From Labilibaculum sp. K2S (GTDB lineage Bacteria; Bacteroidota; Bacteroidia; Bacteroidales; Marinifilaceae): a DNA stretch of 64,000 nucleotides. The notes below the pieces were generated by a model. It saw nothing but the letters and a program-made list of their open reading frames with translations, searched no databases and had not been told where the DNA came from. Positions 43,854 to 53,068 of this stretch are shown piece after piece (the stretch's first letter is position 1; every line of letters begins with the position of its first letter). The stretch is from assembly GCF_030372765.1 (NCBI RefSeq), contig NZ_JAUCMW010000001.1, forward strand, positions 530,928-594,927, read 5' to 3'. The position numbers and the translations under genes are program-made.

Positions 43854-46799
43854 ATGCTTTTAAATTGCCATAGCTACTACAGTTTTAAATACGGAACACT
43901 TTCTGTCGAAGATCTTTTAAAAGAGGTTACAGCAGGAGGATTTACGGCTATTGCCTTAACGGATATCAATAATACGGCAGTAAGTCTTGATTTTGTAAGG
44001 CGATGTGCGGGGGTTGGTATTCGCCCTGTGGTCGGAATCGATTTTCGGAATGGAACTCAGCAACAGTATGTTGCAATTGCTAAAAACACAGATGGATTTC
44101 GTGAATTGAATGAGTTCTTAACACTTCATTTGCACGAAAAGAGAGCGTTTTTACCGAATGCACCCAGCTTTGAACATGCCTGTGTCGTTTATCCTTTCAC
44201 GTCAGAGTTTTGTGATTTAAAGGAATATGAATATGTAGGTGTGAGCCCTCAGGATTTACTTCGTTTGCCGTTTACTGTATGGAAAAACCATCAGCATAAA
44301 TTGGTGATTTTGCAAACGGCAAGTTTCCGAAACAAGCGAGATTACAACATTCACCGTTTGTTGCGGGCCATTGATAAGAATACCTTATTAAGCAAACTGC
44401 CCAAGTCTGAACAAGCTGATTTCGAGGATCAATACCGAAGTAGAAGTGAACTTTTAGAGATTTACAGAGAGTATCCAAAAATTATTGAGAATACAGAAAA
44501 TCTATTGAATTCCTGCAATATGGAGTTTGGGTTTGGAAGCAACAAAAACAAAAAGCGCTTTACCTCTTCCGAGGAGGAAGATTTTGAACTGCTGAAGCGT
44601 GAGGCTTGCGAAGGATTAAAATATCGTTACGATCGGGTAACCGATGAGATTTTGGATCGTTTGAACAAGGAGTTGAAGGTAATTCGGGAGTTGAGCTTCT
44701 GTTCCTATTTTCTGATTAATTGGAATCTGGTAAAATATGCTATGAGTAAAGGATATTACCATGTAGGGCGGGGAAGCGGCGCCAATAGTCTGGTTGCTTA
44801 CCTTCTGAGAATCACTAATGTTGACCCGGTTGACTTAGATCTTTACTTTGAGCGTTTTATCAATCCATTCCGAACATCGCCGCCCGATTTTGATATCGAC
44901 TTTTCATGGACCGATCGTGATGATGTAACCCACTATTTGTTTGATAAATATGGTTGGGACCGAGTTGCTTTGCTTGGTACTTTTATCACCTTCAATCATA
45001 AATCAGCCTTTCGTGAAATTGGTAAGGTATTTGGTTTGCCCGATGAAGAAATTACCCGCTTGCAAAGAAATCCCAATCCCGATCAGGCCGATGAATATGG
45101 AAAATGGGTAATTCGTTACAGCCAGTATATTGCAGGTTTTCCGAGTCATGGAAGCATCCACTCCAGTGGGATTTTAATTGCAGATGAACCAATAAGCAAC
45201 TATTCAGCAACCGAACTTTTGCCAAAAGGTTTCCCGTCCACTCAGTTCGACATGTATATTGCCGAAGATTTGGGTTTGCACAAGTTCGATATTCTGAGTC
45301 AGCGGGGATTGGGTAAAATTAAAGACACGCTTGCCATTATTAAGCAAAATCATGGCATTGATATCGACATTCACAACACCAAATTGTTTATGGAAGATGT
45401 GCGGGTAAAGCGCATGTTAAAAAGGGGTGAAGCGATTGGCTGTTTTTATGTGGAATCGCCGGCCATGCGTATGCTTTTAACCAAATTAAAGGCTGAAGAT
45501 TACAAGCGGTTGGTGGCGGCCAGTTCCATTATCAGACCGGGAGTGGCTAAGAGTGGAATGATGCGCGAGTACATTCTCCGCTTTCAGGATGAAAGCCGAA
45601 GAGAGCAGGCGAGACGTGAAATTCCCGACCTATACCGCATATTGGAGGAGACTTACGGTGTGATGGTGTATCAGGAAGATGTGATTAAAGTAGCGCATTA
45701 TTTTGCTGGTTTATCGCTCGACGAAGCAGATGTTTTGCGCAGAGGAATGTCCTGGAAATTTAAGCAGCGAAACGAGTTTGCGAAAGTTCGGGATAAGTTT
45801 TTTTCCAATTGCAGGCAAAAAGGCTATGCAGATGCTGTTGTACAGGATATTTGGCGGCAGATTGAAAGCTTTGCCAATTACGCTTTTGCAAAAGGACATT
45901 CGGCCAGTTATGCGGTGGAGAGTTTTCAGGCGCTGTATTTAAAAGCATATTATCCATTAGAATATATGGTGGCAACGCTGAACAATGGCGGTGGTTTTTA
46001 TTCTGCACAACTCTACCTGCATGAAGCGGTAATGCATGGAGCTACGGTCGAAGCACCTTGTATAAATCAAAGTTCATGGGAGAATCGAATTCAGGGAAGA
46101 ACCATTTGGTTGGGTTTTTATCTTTTGCATGATTTGGAAAGAACAATCGGAAAAAATCTGATTAAGGAGCGGAATGAGAATGGCATATTTACAAGTTTGC
46201 GCGATTTTGTGAATCGATTTCCTGTTAGTTTGGAGCAATTAATTGTTTTGATACGGGTGGGAGCTTTTCGTTTTACCGGAAAAGGCAAAAAAGACTTGCT
46301 TTGGGATGCTCATTTTCTATTGGGGCATAGCAAAAAGATCAAGCCCGAAAAAACCTTGTTCCAGACTGAGTTGAAAGAGTTCAAACTTCCGGAACTATGG
46401 AAACATCACTTGGAAGATGCCTTTGATGAAATTGAATTGCTGGGTTTATCCATACAGTCGCCTTTCGAATTGCTGAAAGATGAGCTTCCTTCCGATTTAA
46501 AGGCATGTCATTTACCTCAGCTTATTAATCGTTATGTTCGCATTGTTGGCTTTTTGATTACTCGAAAACCAACCAAGGCCAGCAATGGTAAAATCATGTA
46601 TTTTGGAACCTGGATTGATTTGGATGGACATTGGATCGATACTGTCCATTTTCCGCCTGTTGCCAAAGAGTATCCATTTCGTGGGCCGGGTTGCTATTGT
46701 ATCGAAGGAAAAGTAACTGTGGAATATGGATTTTTAAGCATTGAAGTGAGTAAGATGGAACGGATGCCAAATTTGAGTTTAGACGATATTGCTAAATAA
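43854..46799 (+). CDS. Second DNA polymerase III alpha-type protein (DnaE2/ImuC-like)
   Basis: 981 aa from the ATG at 43854. An N-terminal PHP domain (LNCHSYYSFKYGTLSVEDLL) comes first. The C-family polymerase core has the catalytic Asp triad in PPDFDIDFSW, GRGSGANSLVAYLL, SHGSIHSSGILI and FAKGHSASYA, then a C-terminal OB-like region. It is shorter than the replicative DnaE (about 1200 aa) and located behind a Y-family polymerase under an S24 repressor, the layout of error-prone mutasomes. An upstream frame to 43764 is made of repeat DNA (LDYWTIGLFDFRLFKTFQDF) and is not part of the protein. Confidence 0.92.
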   Translation: MLLNCHSYYSFKYGTLSVEDLLKEVTAGGFTAIALTDINNTAVSLDFVRRCAGVGIRPVVGIDFRNGTQQQYVAIAKNTDGFRELNEFLTLHLHEKRAFLPNAPSFEHACVVYPFTSEFCDLKEYEYVGVSPQDLLRLPFTVWKNHQHKLVILQTASFRNKRDYNIHRLLRAIDKNTLLSKLPKSEQADFEDQYRSRSELLEIYREYPKIIENTENLLNSCNMEFGFGSNKNKKRFTSSEEEDFELLKREACEGLKYRYDRVTDEILDRLNKELKVIRELSFCSYFLINWNLVKYAMSKGYYHVGRGSGANSLVAYLLRITNVDPVDLDLYFERFINPFRTSPPDFDIDFSWTDRDDVTHYLFDKYGWDRVALLGTFITFNHKSAFREIGKVFGLPDEEITRLQRNPNPDQADEYGKWVIRYSQYIAGFPSHGSIHSSGILIADEPISNYSATELLPKGFPSTQFDMYIAEDLGLHKFDILSQRGLGKIKDTLAIIKQNHGIDIDIHNTKLFMEDVRVKRMLKRGEAIGCFYVESPAMRMLLTKLKAEDYKRLVAASSIIRPGVAKSGMMREYILRFQDESRREQARREIPDLYRILEETYGVMVYQEDVIKVAHYFAGLSLDEADVLRRGMSWKFKQRNEFAKVRDKFFSNCRQKGYADAVVQDIWRQIESFANYAFAKGHSASYAVESFQALYLKAYYPLEYMVATLNNGGGFYSAQLYLHEAVMHGATVEAPCINQSSWENRIQGRTIWLGFYLLHDLERTIGKNLIKERNENGIFTSLRDFVNRFPVSLEQLIVLIRVGAFRFTGKGKKDLLWDAHFLLGHSKKIKPEKTLFQTELKEFKLPELWKHHLEDAFDEIELLGLSIQSPFELLKDELPSDLKACHLPQLINRYVRIVGFLITRKPTKASNGKIMYFGTWIDLDGHWIDTVHFPPVAKEYPFRGPGCYCIEGKVTVEYGFLSIEVSKMERMPNLSLDDIAK

Positions 46800-46908
46800 T
46801 TACGAATTAGTAATGATGAATTAGTAATTAAAAAAGGAAGAAATTTATTTTATACCGAGGCTAAAGTATTTGATTATTCTTATTTTAAGACAGTTTGACC
46901 TTCAAGAT

Positions 46909-46995
46909 ACCCCAAACCCCTAAAGGGGCTTAAAAAGAATACCGAAAATAAAATTAAGAAGAGGGAAGTCCCCTTTAGGGGATTTAGGGGTAAAA
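46909..46995. repeat. 90-bp dispersed intergenic repeat, diverged copy 3
   Basis: The ends match copies 1 and 2 (ccccaaacccctaaaggggc ... cctttaggggatttaggggt), while the centre differs. It is followed by (ctgttcga)n simple repeats, repeating the layout found in front of dnaE. Confidence 0.8.
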
Positions 46996-47049
46996 TTGGT
47001 GATCTTTCGACTGTTCGACTGTTCGACTGTTCAAGACTGTTTGACCTTT

Positions 47050-48093
47050 CTAGACCTTCCTTTTTATCAACTCCCTATTAATTGCTTTCACCAAAGCAGG
47101 CCCTTCGTAAATAAAGCCAGTGTAGATTTGTACAAGAGAGGCTCCAGCTTCTAATTTTTCCAACGCATCTTCTTTTGTCATGATTCCACCCACGCCAATA
47201 ATCGGAATTTTTCCTTCCGATTTTTCGTGTATGTATCGAATCACTTGCGTAGATCTTTCACGAAGTGGTTGTCCGCTTAATCCGCCGGCACCAACTTGTT
47301 TTATTCTGCTTTCCGGATACGACAATCCTTCCCGGGAGATGGTTGTGTTTGTCGCAACAATGCCGTCAATTTTAGTTTCCTGAACAATTTCGATGATGTC
47401 ATCCAATTGTGAGTTGTTAACATCCGGAGCAATCTTTAAAAGGACAGGCTTCGTTTTTTCTTTGCTTCTGTTCAAATCCATAATTTCATTCAAAAGCTTT
47501 TTTAAAGGTTCCTTTCCCTGCAGTTCTCTCAGATTAGGAGTGTTGGGAGAACTTACGTTTACTACAAAGTAATCTACATAAGGATATAAGGCATCAAAAC
47601 ACTTTAAGTAATCATCAGTAGCTTCCTCGTTAGGCGTATTCTTATTTTTACCAATATTTCCACCAATTATTACATGGGTTCTTTTTTTTCGCAAGCGTTC
47701 AACAGCCTCTTCAACACCTTCGTTGTTAAATCCCATACGGTTTACCAATGCCTTGTCATCAACAAAACGAAACAAACGGGGTTTTGGATTTCCTGGCTGT
47801 GCTTTTGGAGTAAGTGTTCCAATTTCTATAAAACCAAAGCCCATACTTCCTAAAAAATCGAAAGCTTCCGCATTTTTATCCAATCCTGCTGCCAAGCCAA
47901 CTGGGTTTGGAAATGTTAAGCCAAAAAGCTCCCTTTCAAGGGATGAACTTTCAACTCTAAACTGCGCAGAAACAATAGAACGGATAATCTTCGATTTCTG
48001 GAAAGCCTTAAAACAGGTAAATGTAAATCTGTGAATCGTTTCAGGATTGAACTGAATTAAAAGAGGGCGTATTAATAATCGGTATAAACTCAT
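47050..48093 (-). CDS. pyrD: Dihydroorotate dehydrogenase (quinone), class 2
   Basis: 347-aa FMN enzyme oxidising dihydroorotate with electrons passed to the quinone pool. An N-terminal amphipathic membrane helix pair ([20 protein letters not shown]) marks class 2. [20 protein letters not shown], the catalytic serine loop [24 protein letters not shown] and [20 protein letters not shown] are present. A monocistronic pyrimidine gene. Confidence 0.96.
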   Translation of the reverse strand: MSLYRLLIRPLLIQFNPETIHRFTFTCFKAFQKSKIIRSIVSAQFRVESSSLERELFGLTFPNPVGLAAGLDKNAEAFDFLGSMGFGFIEIGTLTPKAQPGNPKPRLFRFVDDKALVNRMGFNNEGVEEAVERLRKKRTHVIIGGNIGKNKNTPNEEATDDYLKCFDALYPYVDYFVVNVSSPNTPNLRELQGKEPLKKLLNEIMDLNRSKEKTKPVLLKIAPDVNNSQLDDIIEIVQETKIDGIVATNTTISREGLSYPESRIKQVGAGGLSGQPLRERSTQVIRYIHEKSEGKIPIIGVGGIMTKEDALEKLEAGASLVQIYTGFIYEGPALVKAINRELIKRKV

Positions 48094-48331
48094 CTAAATA
48101 TAAATTTTAAACAAAGATAGCAAGGAATACGAATAGAAAAAGAGTTTTAAGTCTTAATTGTTTGTTTGTTTGTTTGTGATGAGAAATTGTGTGACAACAA
48201 ATAACAGTATAATAATTAGTCAACATAACTTTTTTTTTAATGATTATTTTTATACTTTCGTTGTCGTTTTAAAAATTCCTCCTGTAATTGGGAGTTAATT
48301 AAGCTAAAAAACAATAAGAAATTACAGAAGT

Positions 48332-48742
48332 ATGATGATTAAAAATGATTTTGAAAGCTGGTTGAAATCATCCGCGGGTAAATTTGTAGAGATCTACACG
48401 AAAGGTCATTCCACAGAAAGAATGAAGAGTTTTCTTAATGTATTACGTGCTTTATTCGGATTGATTGCTATGAGTTGTATACTAGTATTGCTAAGCGAGA
48501 ATTTTATAAATATTGGTCAGGTGATAGGAAAGGATTTAGGGATGGAAAGCATTCAGGAAATTGTAACCAAAAGTCCGGGTTTATTTAATTTGCTGCTATG
48601 GCTTTCTAGCTTGTTTTCATTACTAATTTTATGGATAATGAAGATGCTTCGGAGCAGTAGAAAGCATACTGCAGAATTTTACTACTTTTGGGATAGGCAT
48701 GTTGAATCTGGCAGAAAATTGTTAAAGGAAATTGATAACTAA
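48332..48742 (+). CDS. Small membrane protein, function unknown
   Basis: 136 aa with two hydrophobic helices (about 38-60 and 84-106) and charged ends. No family recognised. It is followed 65 bp later by another small gene. The upstream gap 48094-48331 shows only a (TTTG)n tract near 48160. Confidence 0.55.
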   Translation: MMIKNDFESWLKSSAGKFVEIYTKGHSTERMKSFLNVLRALFGLIAMSCILVLLSENFINIGQVIGKDLGMESIQEIVTKSPGLFNLLLWLSSLFSLLILWIMKMLRSSRKHTAEFYYFWDRHVESGRKLLKEIDN

Positions 48743-48807
48743 TTCAGGAAAACAAGGATACTTCTAAAAATTTATAATTTCATATAAGCTATATAATAGG
48801 TAAAAAA

Positions 48808-49104
48808 ATGAGCGAACTAAAAGAAATATATTTAAATCAGTTTCAGCTAAATATTTTGTTAGACGAAGAGGAGAAGGAGGCTTACCGTTACATCACACAG
48901 GAAGGTACTTATTGCGTTCATTGTAAAGATACTTGCATTGAGGGAGTGGAAGTTCGGGAAAATATCCTTAATGATATGAATGATATTTTAATCAAAGGGG
49001 TTTGTAAAAAGTGCGAAGGATATGTAAGCCGTTTTATTGAATATGGAGAGTTCGAAGATTTTGTTGAAAAAGCAAATTCATTTCGTAAAGCAATAGGAGA
49101 ATAA
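48808..49104 (+). CDS. Small zinc-ribbon-like protein
   Basis: 98 aa, acidic, with two cysteine pairs, C36-x2-C39 (plus C43) and C66-x2-C69, consistent with a zinc ribbon. Function unknown. It is followed by a strong terminator and likely co-transcribed with the preceding membrane protein. Confidence 0.55.
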   Translation: MSELKEIYLNQFQLNILLDEEEKEAYRYITQEGTYCVHCKDTCIEGVEVRENILNDMNDILIKGVCKKCEGYVSRFIEYGEFEDFVEKANSFRKAIGE

Positions 49105-49156
49105 AATCATAATAAGTGATAAATCTTCATGGTTTATCATATAAAATAGAAAAAGT

Positions 49157-49194
49157 AATCCAGACTGGTTGAAAACAGGTCTGGATTTTTTTTT
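49157..49194 (+). terminator. Rho-independent terminator
   Basis: AATCCAGAC..TG pairs with CA.GTCTGGATT, followed by eight T. Confidence 0.85.
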
Positions 49195-49367
49195 ACATAA
49201 ATTTCAGCTTGTAAGTTGAGTTGAAACTGATACAGGGAGTTTATTCTTCTTCATAAGCAGAATAAAGAAAATATACTTCATTAAATAGGAAAAACTAAGT
49301 CCTATAATGCTGGTTTTTTATCAAAAAATGCTTTGTTTTGTAGCCTTGAACTAAAAAAATAATAATC

Positions 49368-49883
49368 ATGATTAGAAAATATCTACGTCTTATAATTGCT
49401 GGAATCTTATTTTTAGGATCTATCGCTCTTTTTATTAATAGTTTAGTGTCTGCAGGAATATGGATTCTTTTACTTTCCGGTCTATTTGTATTAACTTATT
49501 TTAAGAATGAAATGAACCTTATCGCATTCTATTTTGTGAGGAAAAATAAGTTTGAGTCTGCAGGTAAGATGTTGGGGCGAGTTAAAAATCCAGAGAATAT
49601 GATTGCAAGTCAGGAAGCATATTACTATTATCTTTGCGGTTTGGTTGAAGCACAAAAGCAAAAAAATGCACAGGCTGAAAAACATTTTAAGAAAGCCTTA
49701 GAAACTGGTCTTCGCTTGAAAACTGATCAGGCAGTTGCTAAATTAAATTTGTCAGGAATAGCTCTTTCGAAACGAAACAAGAAACTGGCAACATATTATT
49801 TGCAGGATGCCAAAAAGTTGGACAAGCAAAAAATGTTGACGGCACAAATCAGAGAAATAGAAGGCATGCTGAAACGCATCTAA
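49368..49883 (+). CDS. TPR-type membrane-anchored protein
   Basis: 171 aa. Two closely spaced membrane helices (about 6-27 and 28-45), then TPR-like helix pairs (YYYYLCGLVEAQKQKNAQAEKHFKKALETG; AKLNLSGIALSKRNKKLATYYLQDAKKL). Probably a protein-interaction scaffold at the inner membrane. Single gene with terminator. Confidence 0.65.
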   Translation: MIRKYLRLIIAGILFLGSIALFINSLVSAGIWILLLSGLFVLTYFKNEMNLIAFYFVRKNKFESAGKMLGRVKNPENMIASQEAYYYYLCGLVEAQKQKNAQAEKHFKKALETGLRLKTDQAVAKLNLSGIALSKRNKKLATYYLQDAKKLDKQKMLTAQIREIEGMLKRI

Positions 49884-49934
49884 GTTTTCTTTACTCAGAT
49901 TTTAGAATGATTCGATTGCAAATGATATAATTAG

Positions 49935-49968
49935 ACCTGGCAGATTTTCAAAAACTGTCAGGTTTTTT
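49935..49968. terminator. Terminator between convergent genes
   Basis: ACCTGGCAG pairs with CTGTCAGGT (one G.T), followed by TTTTTT. Confidence 0.8.
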
Positions 49969-49991
49969 GTTGAGGTATATTTCAATTTTTT

Positions 49992-50387
49992 TTAGACTGC
50001 GTCAACTCCAATCAATTGAATATCGAAAATGAGAACCGATCCGGCAGGGATGAATCCAAAGTCGGTATTTCCGTATGCTAAATGCGAAGGGATGAATAAG
50101 ATTCCTTCGCCTCCTTCTTTAAAGTATTGGATTCCTTCTGTCCAGCCCGCAATAACATCTGCCATATTAATTTCCAGTCTTTCATTTTGGTCGAAGGTGT
50201 TGCCATCGGTAAAATAACCAATGTAGCTGATCGTAATGTTCGAAGTACTGGTGGGATGCTCGCCTTCTCCTTCTTTCGATATGTGGTAATATATGCCGGA
50301 ATCGCTTTTTTGAGCTTCCAGTTTATTGTCGGCGAGATAGGCTGTAATTTCTTCTTCGTTTTTATGCCGGAAATTGCGTTTCGTCAT
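49992..50387 (-). CDS. FKBP-type peptidyl-prolyl cis-trans isomerase
   Basis: 131 aa from the ATG at 50387; an in-frame ATG at 50414 would add nine residues. The FKBP core is visible: ITISYIGYFTDGNTFDQN, ADVIAGWTEGIQYFKEGGEG, FIPSHLAYGN and AGSVLIFDIQLIGV. No signal peptide, so cytoplasmic. Role in folding of proline-containing proteins. Confidence 0.9.
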   Translation of the reverse strand: MTKRNFRHKNEEEITAYLADNKLEAQKSDSGIYYHISKEGEGEHPTSTSNITISYIGYFTDGNTFDQNERLEINMADVIAGWTEGIQYFKEGGEGILFIPSHLAYGNTDFGFIPAGSVLIFDIQLIGVDAV

Positions 50388-50672
50388 CTTTTTTTGAAAA
50401 TTTGGTGAGTACAAAAATAGATAATTCTAATCTTGTTTTGCATAACAAAGCCACTTTCGTGATCTTGATTCTTACCATTGAATAGAAATACATACAAAAC
50501 AATCAAGGCAACCGAAAAGGGAATAGTCTTTATCAGGGAATTTAAATCTATCTTTGTTGCCCATTAAGAAACAAAAGAAGAAAAGTGTCTCTTACTGGCA
50601 ATAGATTATTCCAGCATGGTAATCCCGAAATCTTTCAGGACCATTTGGCCATAGAGTAAAAATTATAAACAG

Positions 50673-50850
50673 ATGAAACACCCAAGTAAAAGGCTTTACA
50701 CACAGAAAGATGCTTGCAATTTAGGTGTTCCATGTGACAAATAAAAAACAAATTATAAACACATGAAACGTCCATGTATAAAGCTTTCTACACACAGGGA
50801 AATGATTATATGGTAAGTTCCATCTGACAAAAACTTAAAATTATAAACAG
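50673..50850 (+). repeat. Two ATG-to-ATG leader repeats before gene 50851
   Basis: Unit starts (ATGAAA) lie at 50673 and 50763, and the gene itself starts with ATGAAA at 50851, spacings 90 and 88 bp. Each unit shares ATGAAAC..CCA.GTA.AA.GCTTT, then ACACACAG, GTTCCAT.TGACAAA and AATTATAAACA directly before the next ATG. A fourth, related copy precedes the regulator at 52430. The preceding 50415-50650 holds no gene. Confidence 0.75.
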
Positions 50851-51627
50851 ATGAAAGATCATTCCAAAATAGAGAAGATAAACAAAGTAGTTGAAGAATA
50901 TTTTAATACGAATGCTTCACTTACAATAGTACCGGTAAAAGATTTGATGCCAGCTTTTATTAAAGCAGGAATTTTTGCAAAAGATGTGAAAAAAGGATTG
51001 CCAATTCGCTTAATCCTTAGGGAACTCGATGCCGAAGATCAGTTAGCTTTAATACCTTTTGTTCATACCGAAAGACATGGAGAACATACTTATTGGTATT
51101 TTGTTCCGGCCAATGTACCTGCTCCGGATGCACCCTACAAACAGGAAAAAAAGAAACCGGAAAATGATCCGATAGCCATTCGTTTAAACAGTGATGAAAC
51201 CTATGTTATTGCTTTATGCGATAAAGTTTTATCATTAACATCGGATCGTCAAAAAAGATTTCCTTTCCTTTTGGGAGATCTGCATAAAAATGGAAAAAAA
51301 CAAACCATGTTGCCTGTAGATGCTTATTATGAAGAATTGCAACTGGTGGTAGAATACAAAGAAATACAGAATTTTAGACCTGTTACTGGCTTTGACAAAA
51401 ACAAAGACGAGGACGAGGAAGAAGAAGAGGAGAGAACCAAGACAGTATCGAGGGAAGAGCAGCGAAGAATATACGATGAACGAAGAGCCAAAGTTCTTCC
51501 AGAGAATGATATCTCTTTGGTCGTAATTTCTTATTCTGATTTTGAGTACGACGATAAAAATAAAATTATCCGCAACGAAGAAAACGATTTGAAAATAGTG
51601 CAAAAAGCATTAAAAGATTTTCTTTAG
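50851..51627 (+). CDS. Conserved hypothetical protein with possible PD-(D/E)XK nuclease-like core
   Basis: 258 aa. The N-terminal 90 residues look like a helical/beta domain. The segment DAYYEELQLVVEYKE (D157 ... E168-Y-K170) fits the D-(X)n-ExK active site of PD-(D/E)XK nucleases. It is followed by a Glu-rich low-complexity loop (about 185-195), a QRRIYDERRAKVLPE helix and a strand ISLVVISYSDF, as in Vsr-like and DUF559-like folds. No signal peptide. The start ATG is the terminal ATGAAA of a leader-repeat array. Function unproven. Confidence 0.55.
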   Translation: MKDHSKIEKINKVVEEYFNTNASLTIVPVKDLMPAFIKAGIFAKDVKKGLPIRLILRELDAEDQLALIPFVHTERHGEHTYWYFVPANVPAPDAPYKQEKKKPENDPIAIRLNSDETYVIALCDKVLSLTSDRQKRFPFLLGDLHKNGKKQTMLPVDAYYEELQLVVEYKEIQNFRPVTGFDKNKDEDEEEEEERTKTVSREEQRRIYDERRAKVLPENDISLVVISYSDFEYDDKNKIIRNEENDLKIVQKALKDFL

Positions 51628-51656
51628 TAAAAGATAAAATGAATTGAATTGTTAAT

Positions 51657-51682
51657 CCTCCTGGAAACAGGGGGTTTTTTTT
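51657..51682 (+). terminator. Rho-independent terminator
   Basis: CCTCCTG-GAAA-CAGGGGG (one G.T) then eight T. Confidence 0.8.
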
Positions 51683-51835
51683 ATGAAATGGCAAGATCTG
51701 TAAATCACAAAAAAGCAACTGTCGGAGTACTAAAAGTAAACTATACTTGTTTAAATGTAAATTAAACTTTACTTTTGTTCATAAATCAAAAATGAATTAA
51801 TATTATTGTTTGGTAAATTTAAACTCAGGTACTTT

Positions 51836-52291
51836 ATGAAAACTTACTTTCCTCACTATTTTAAACGAATTGGTATTTTATTTGTGTTTATTGCTATTAT
51901 TCTATCCTGTATTGGTGGTGTTGATGATTTTCGAAGAGGTTTTAATGGCGTTAGCAATAATCAAGTTCCAAATTATTCACAGGTGCAAGATGATTTTAAG
52001 CCTTATTTTACCAAAGAAGAAGCCCAACCGTGGATTTACGGCAGTTTATTTCTTTCAATTGCAGGTTTTGTTCTATATCTTTTTTCGAAGGAAAAGATCG
52101 AAGATGAGTTTTATCAGCAATTAAGAGCCAAGTGTTTAACGCAAGCACTGTTATTTACTTGGCTGTTTACAGGATTTATATATATTGTTCTCCCTGCTTA
52201 TGAGTTGGATGGATTCTATATCTTGCAGCTTCATTTAATCTTTTACACTATCTTATACGTTTATAATAAGAGATATGCGTATTCCGAGTAA
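51836..52291 (+). CDS. Small integral membrane protein, function unknown
   Basis: 151 aa from the ATG at 51836 (a frame from 51806 adds ten unlikely residues). About four hydrophobic segments (9-27, 65-82, 102-118, 124-142). It lies 138 bp before an XRE-type regulator. Bacteroidota often pair a short XRE regulator with such a membrane protein. No family named. Confidence 0.6.
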   Translation: MKTYFPHYFKRIGILFVFIAIILSCIGGVDDFRRGFNGVSNNQVPNYSQVQDDFKPYFTKEEAQPWIYGSLFLSIAGFVLYLFSKEKIEDEFYQQLRAKCLTQALLFTWLFTGFIYIVLPAYELDGFYILQLHLIFYTILYVYNKRYAYSE

Positions 52292-52333
52292 TAAATTAAT
52301 TTCAACGAATATTGATAAATTGAATAAGCAGAT

Positions 52334-52429
52334 ATGAAATGTCCATGCCAAAGCGATTTTGACACATAAGGGAATGATTATTCCCAACTTGGTAAGTTCC
52401 ATATGGCAAAAACATACAATTATAATCAT
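52334..52429 (+). repeat. ATG-to-ATG leader repeat before gene 52430
   Basis: The unit starts ATGAAATGTCCATG and ends with GGTAAGTTCCATATGGCAAA and AATTATAATCAT right before the ATGAAA of the regulator (96 bp). The same element as at 50673-50850. Confidence 0.7.
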
Positions 52430-52630
52430 ATGAAAAATCTAATAAAAGTTGAAAGAGCAAAAAAAGATATTACTCAAGCAGGTCTGGCCGAATGCATACA
52501 AGTTTCTCGTCAGACAATAAATGCCATTGAGAAGGGTAAATTTATCCCCTCCACGATGTTGGCTCTAAAAATGGCACGTTTTTTCGAATGTACTGTCGAG
52601 GATATCTTTATTCTCGAAGAAGGTGATTAA
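52430..52630 (+). CDS. Short XRE-family transcriptional regulator
   Basis: 66 aa from the ATG at 52430. It is a lone helix-turn-helix (LIKVERAKKDITQAGLAECIQVSRQTINAIEKGKFIPS), the YozG/Cro-like family of Firmicutes and Bacteroidota. A frame beginning at 52403 includes leader-repeat DNA and is rejected as start. It probably regulates the preceding membrane protein and itself. Confidence 0.85.
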   Translation: MKNLIKVERAKKDITQAGLAECIQVSRQTINAIEKGKFIPSTMLALKMARFFECTVEDIFILEEGD

Positions 52631-52789
52631 ATACAAAAGCGGGTTTTACTTCTGATACTTTGTTAAGGATATTCTTATCTTAAAAAAGAATTGAACCGTG
52701 TTTCTTCCTCTCTTATAGCTTATTGACCAACAACTGTTAATAACTCAAATTGATTATCATATTTTTTCTTCTTACTATTGTATCGACTT

Positions 52790-52945
52790 ATAGGTTCCGA
52801 AAGGAATAATAGGGAATCACGTTTAATTCGTGAGCTGTCCCCGCAGCTGTAAGTCCTCGTGTTTTTTGGTTTTTTATGCCACTGTTTTATCTCAACTAAA
52901 ATGGGAAGGCAAACCAAAAGAGGACAAGCCAGAAGACCTGCCTGT
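52790..52945 (+). ncRNA. Cobalamin (B12) riboswitch upstream of nrdDG
   Basis: Blocks in order: GGTTCCGAAAGGAATAATAG, GGGAATCACG...CGTGAGCTGTCCCCGCAGCTGT (the B12-box partner region), GCCACTG, GGGAAGGC, and AGCCAGAAGACCTGCCTG. It lies 124 bp before the class III ribonucleotide reductase start, in the same orientation. Confidence 0.94.
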
Positions 52946-53068
52946 AATGATTATTCGTAGCTTTCGGGAGAAAGGCAGAGAATGAGGGTACACAATTAGA
53001 TGTATCTTCCTATTCTATATTTTCCTCAGAAGCTATCATTTTTTTCAAAAAAATTAAAAAATACAAGA

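Noticed and set aside
48155-48180. Phase-variable TTTG tract
   Set aside because: Only about four to five tetranucleotide units, in an intergenic region with no promoter clearly across it; too little to claim variation.
53000-53068. Upstream start of nrdD
   Set aside because: The added residues precede the ATP-cone, are not conserved, and lie within the riboswitch expression region; ATG at 53069 is preferred.
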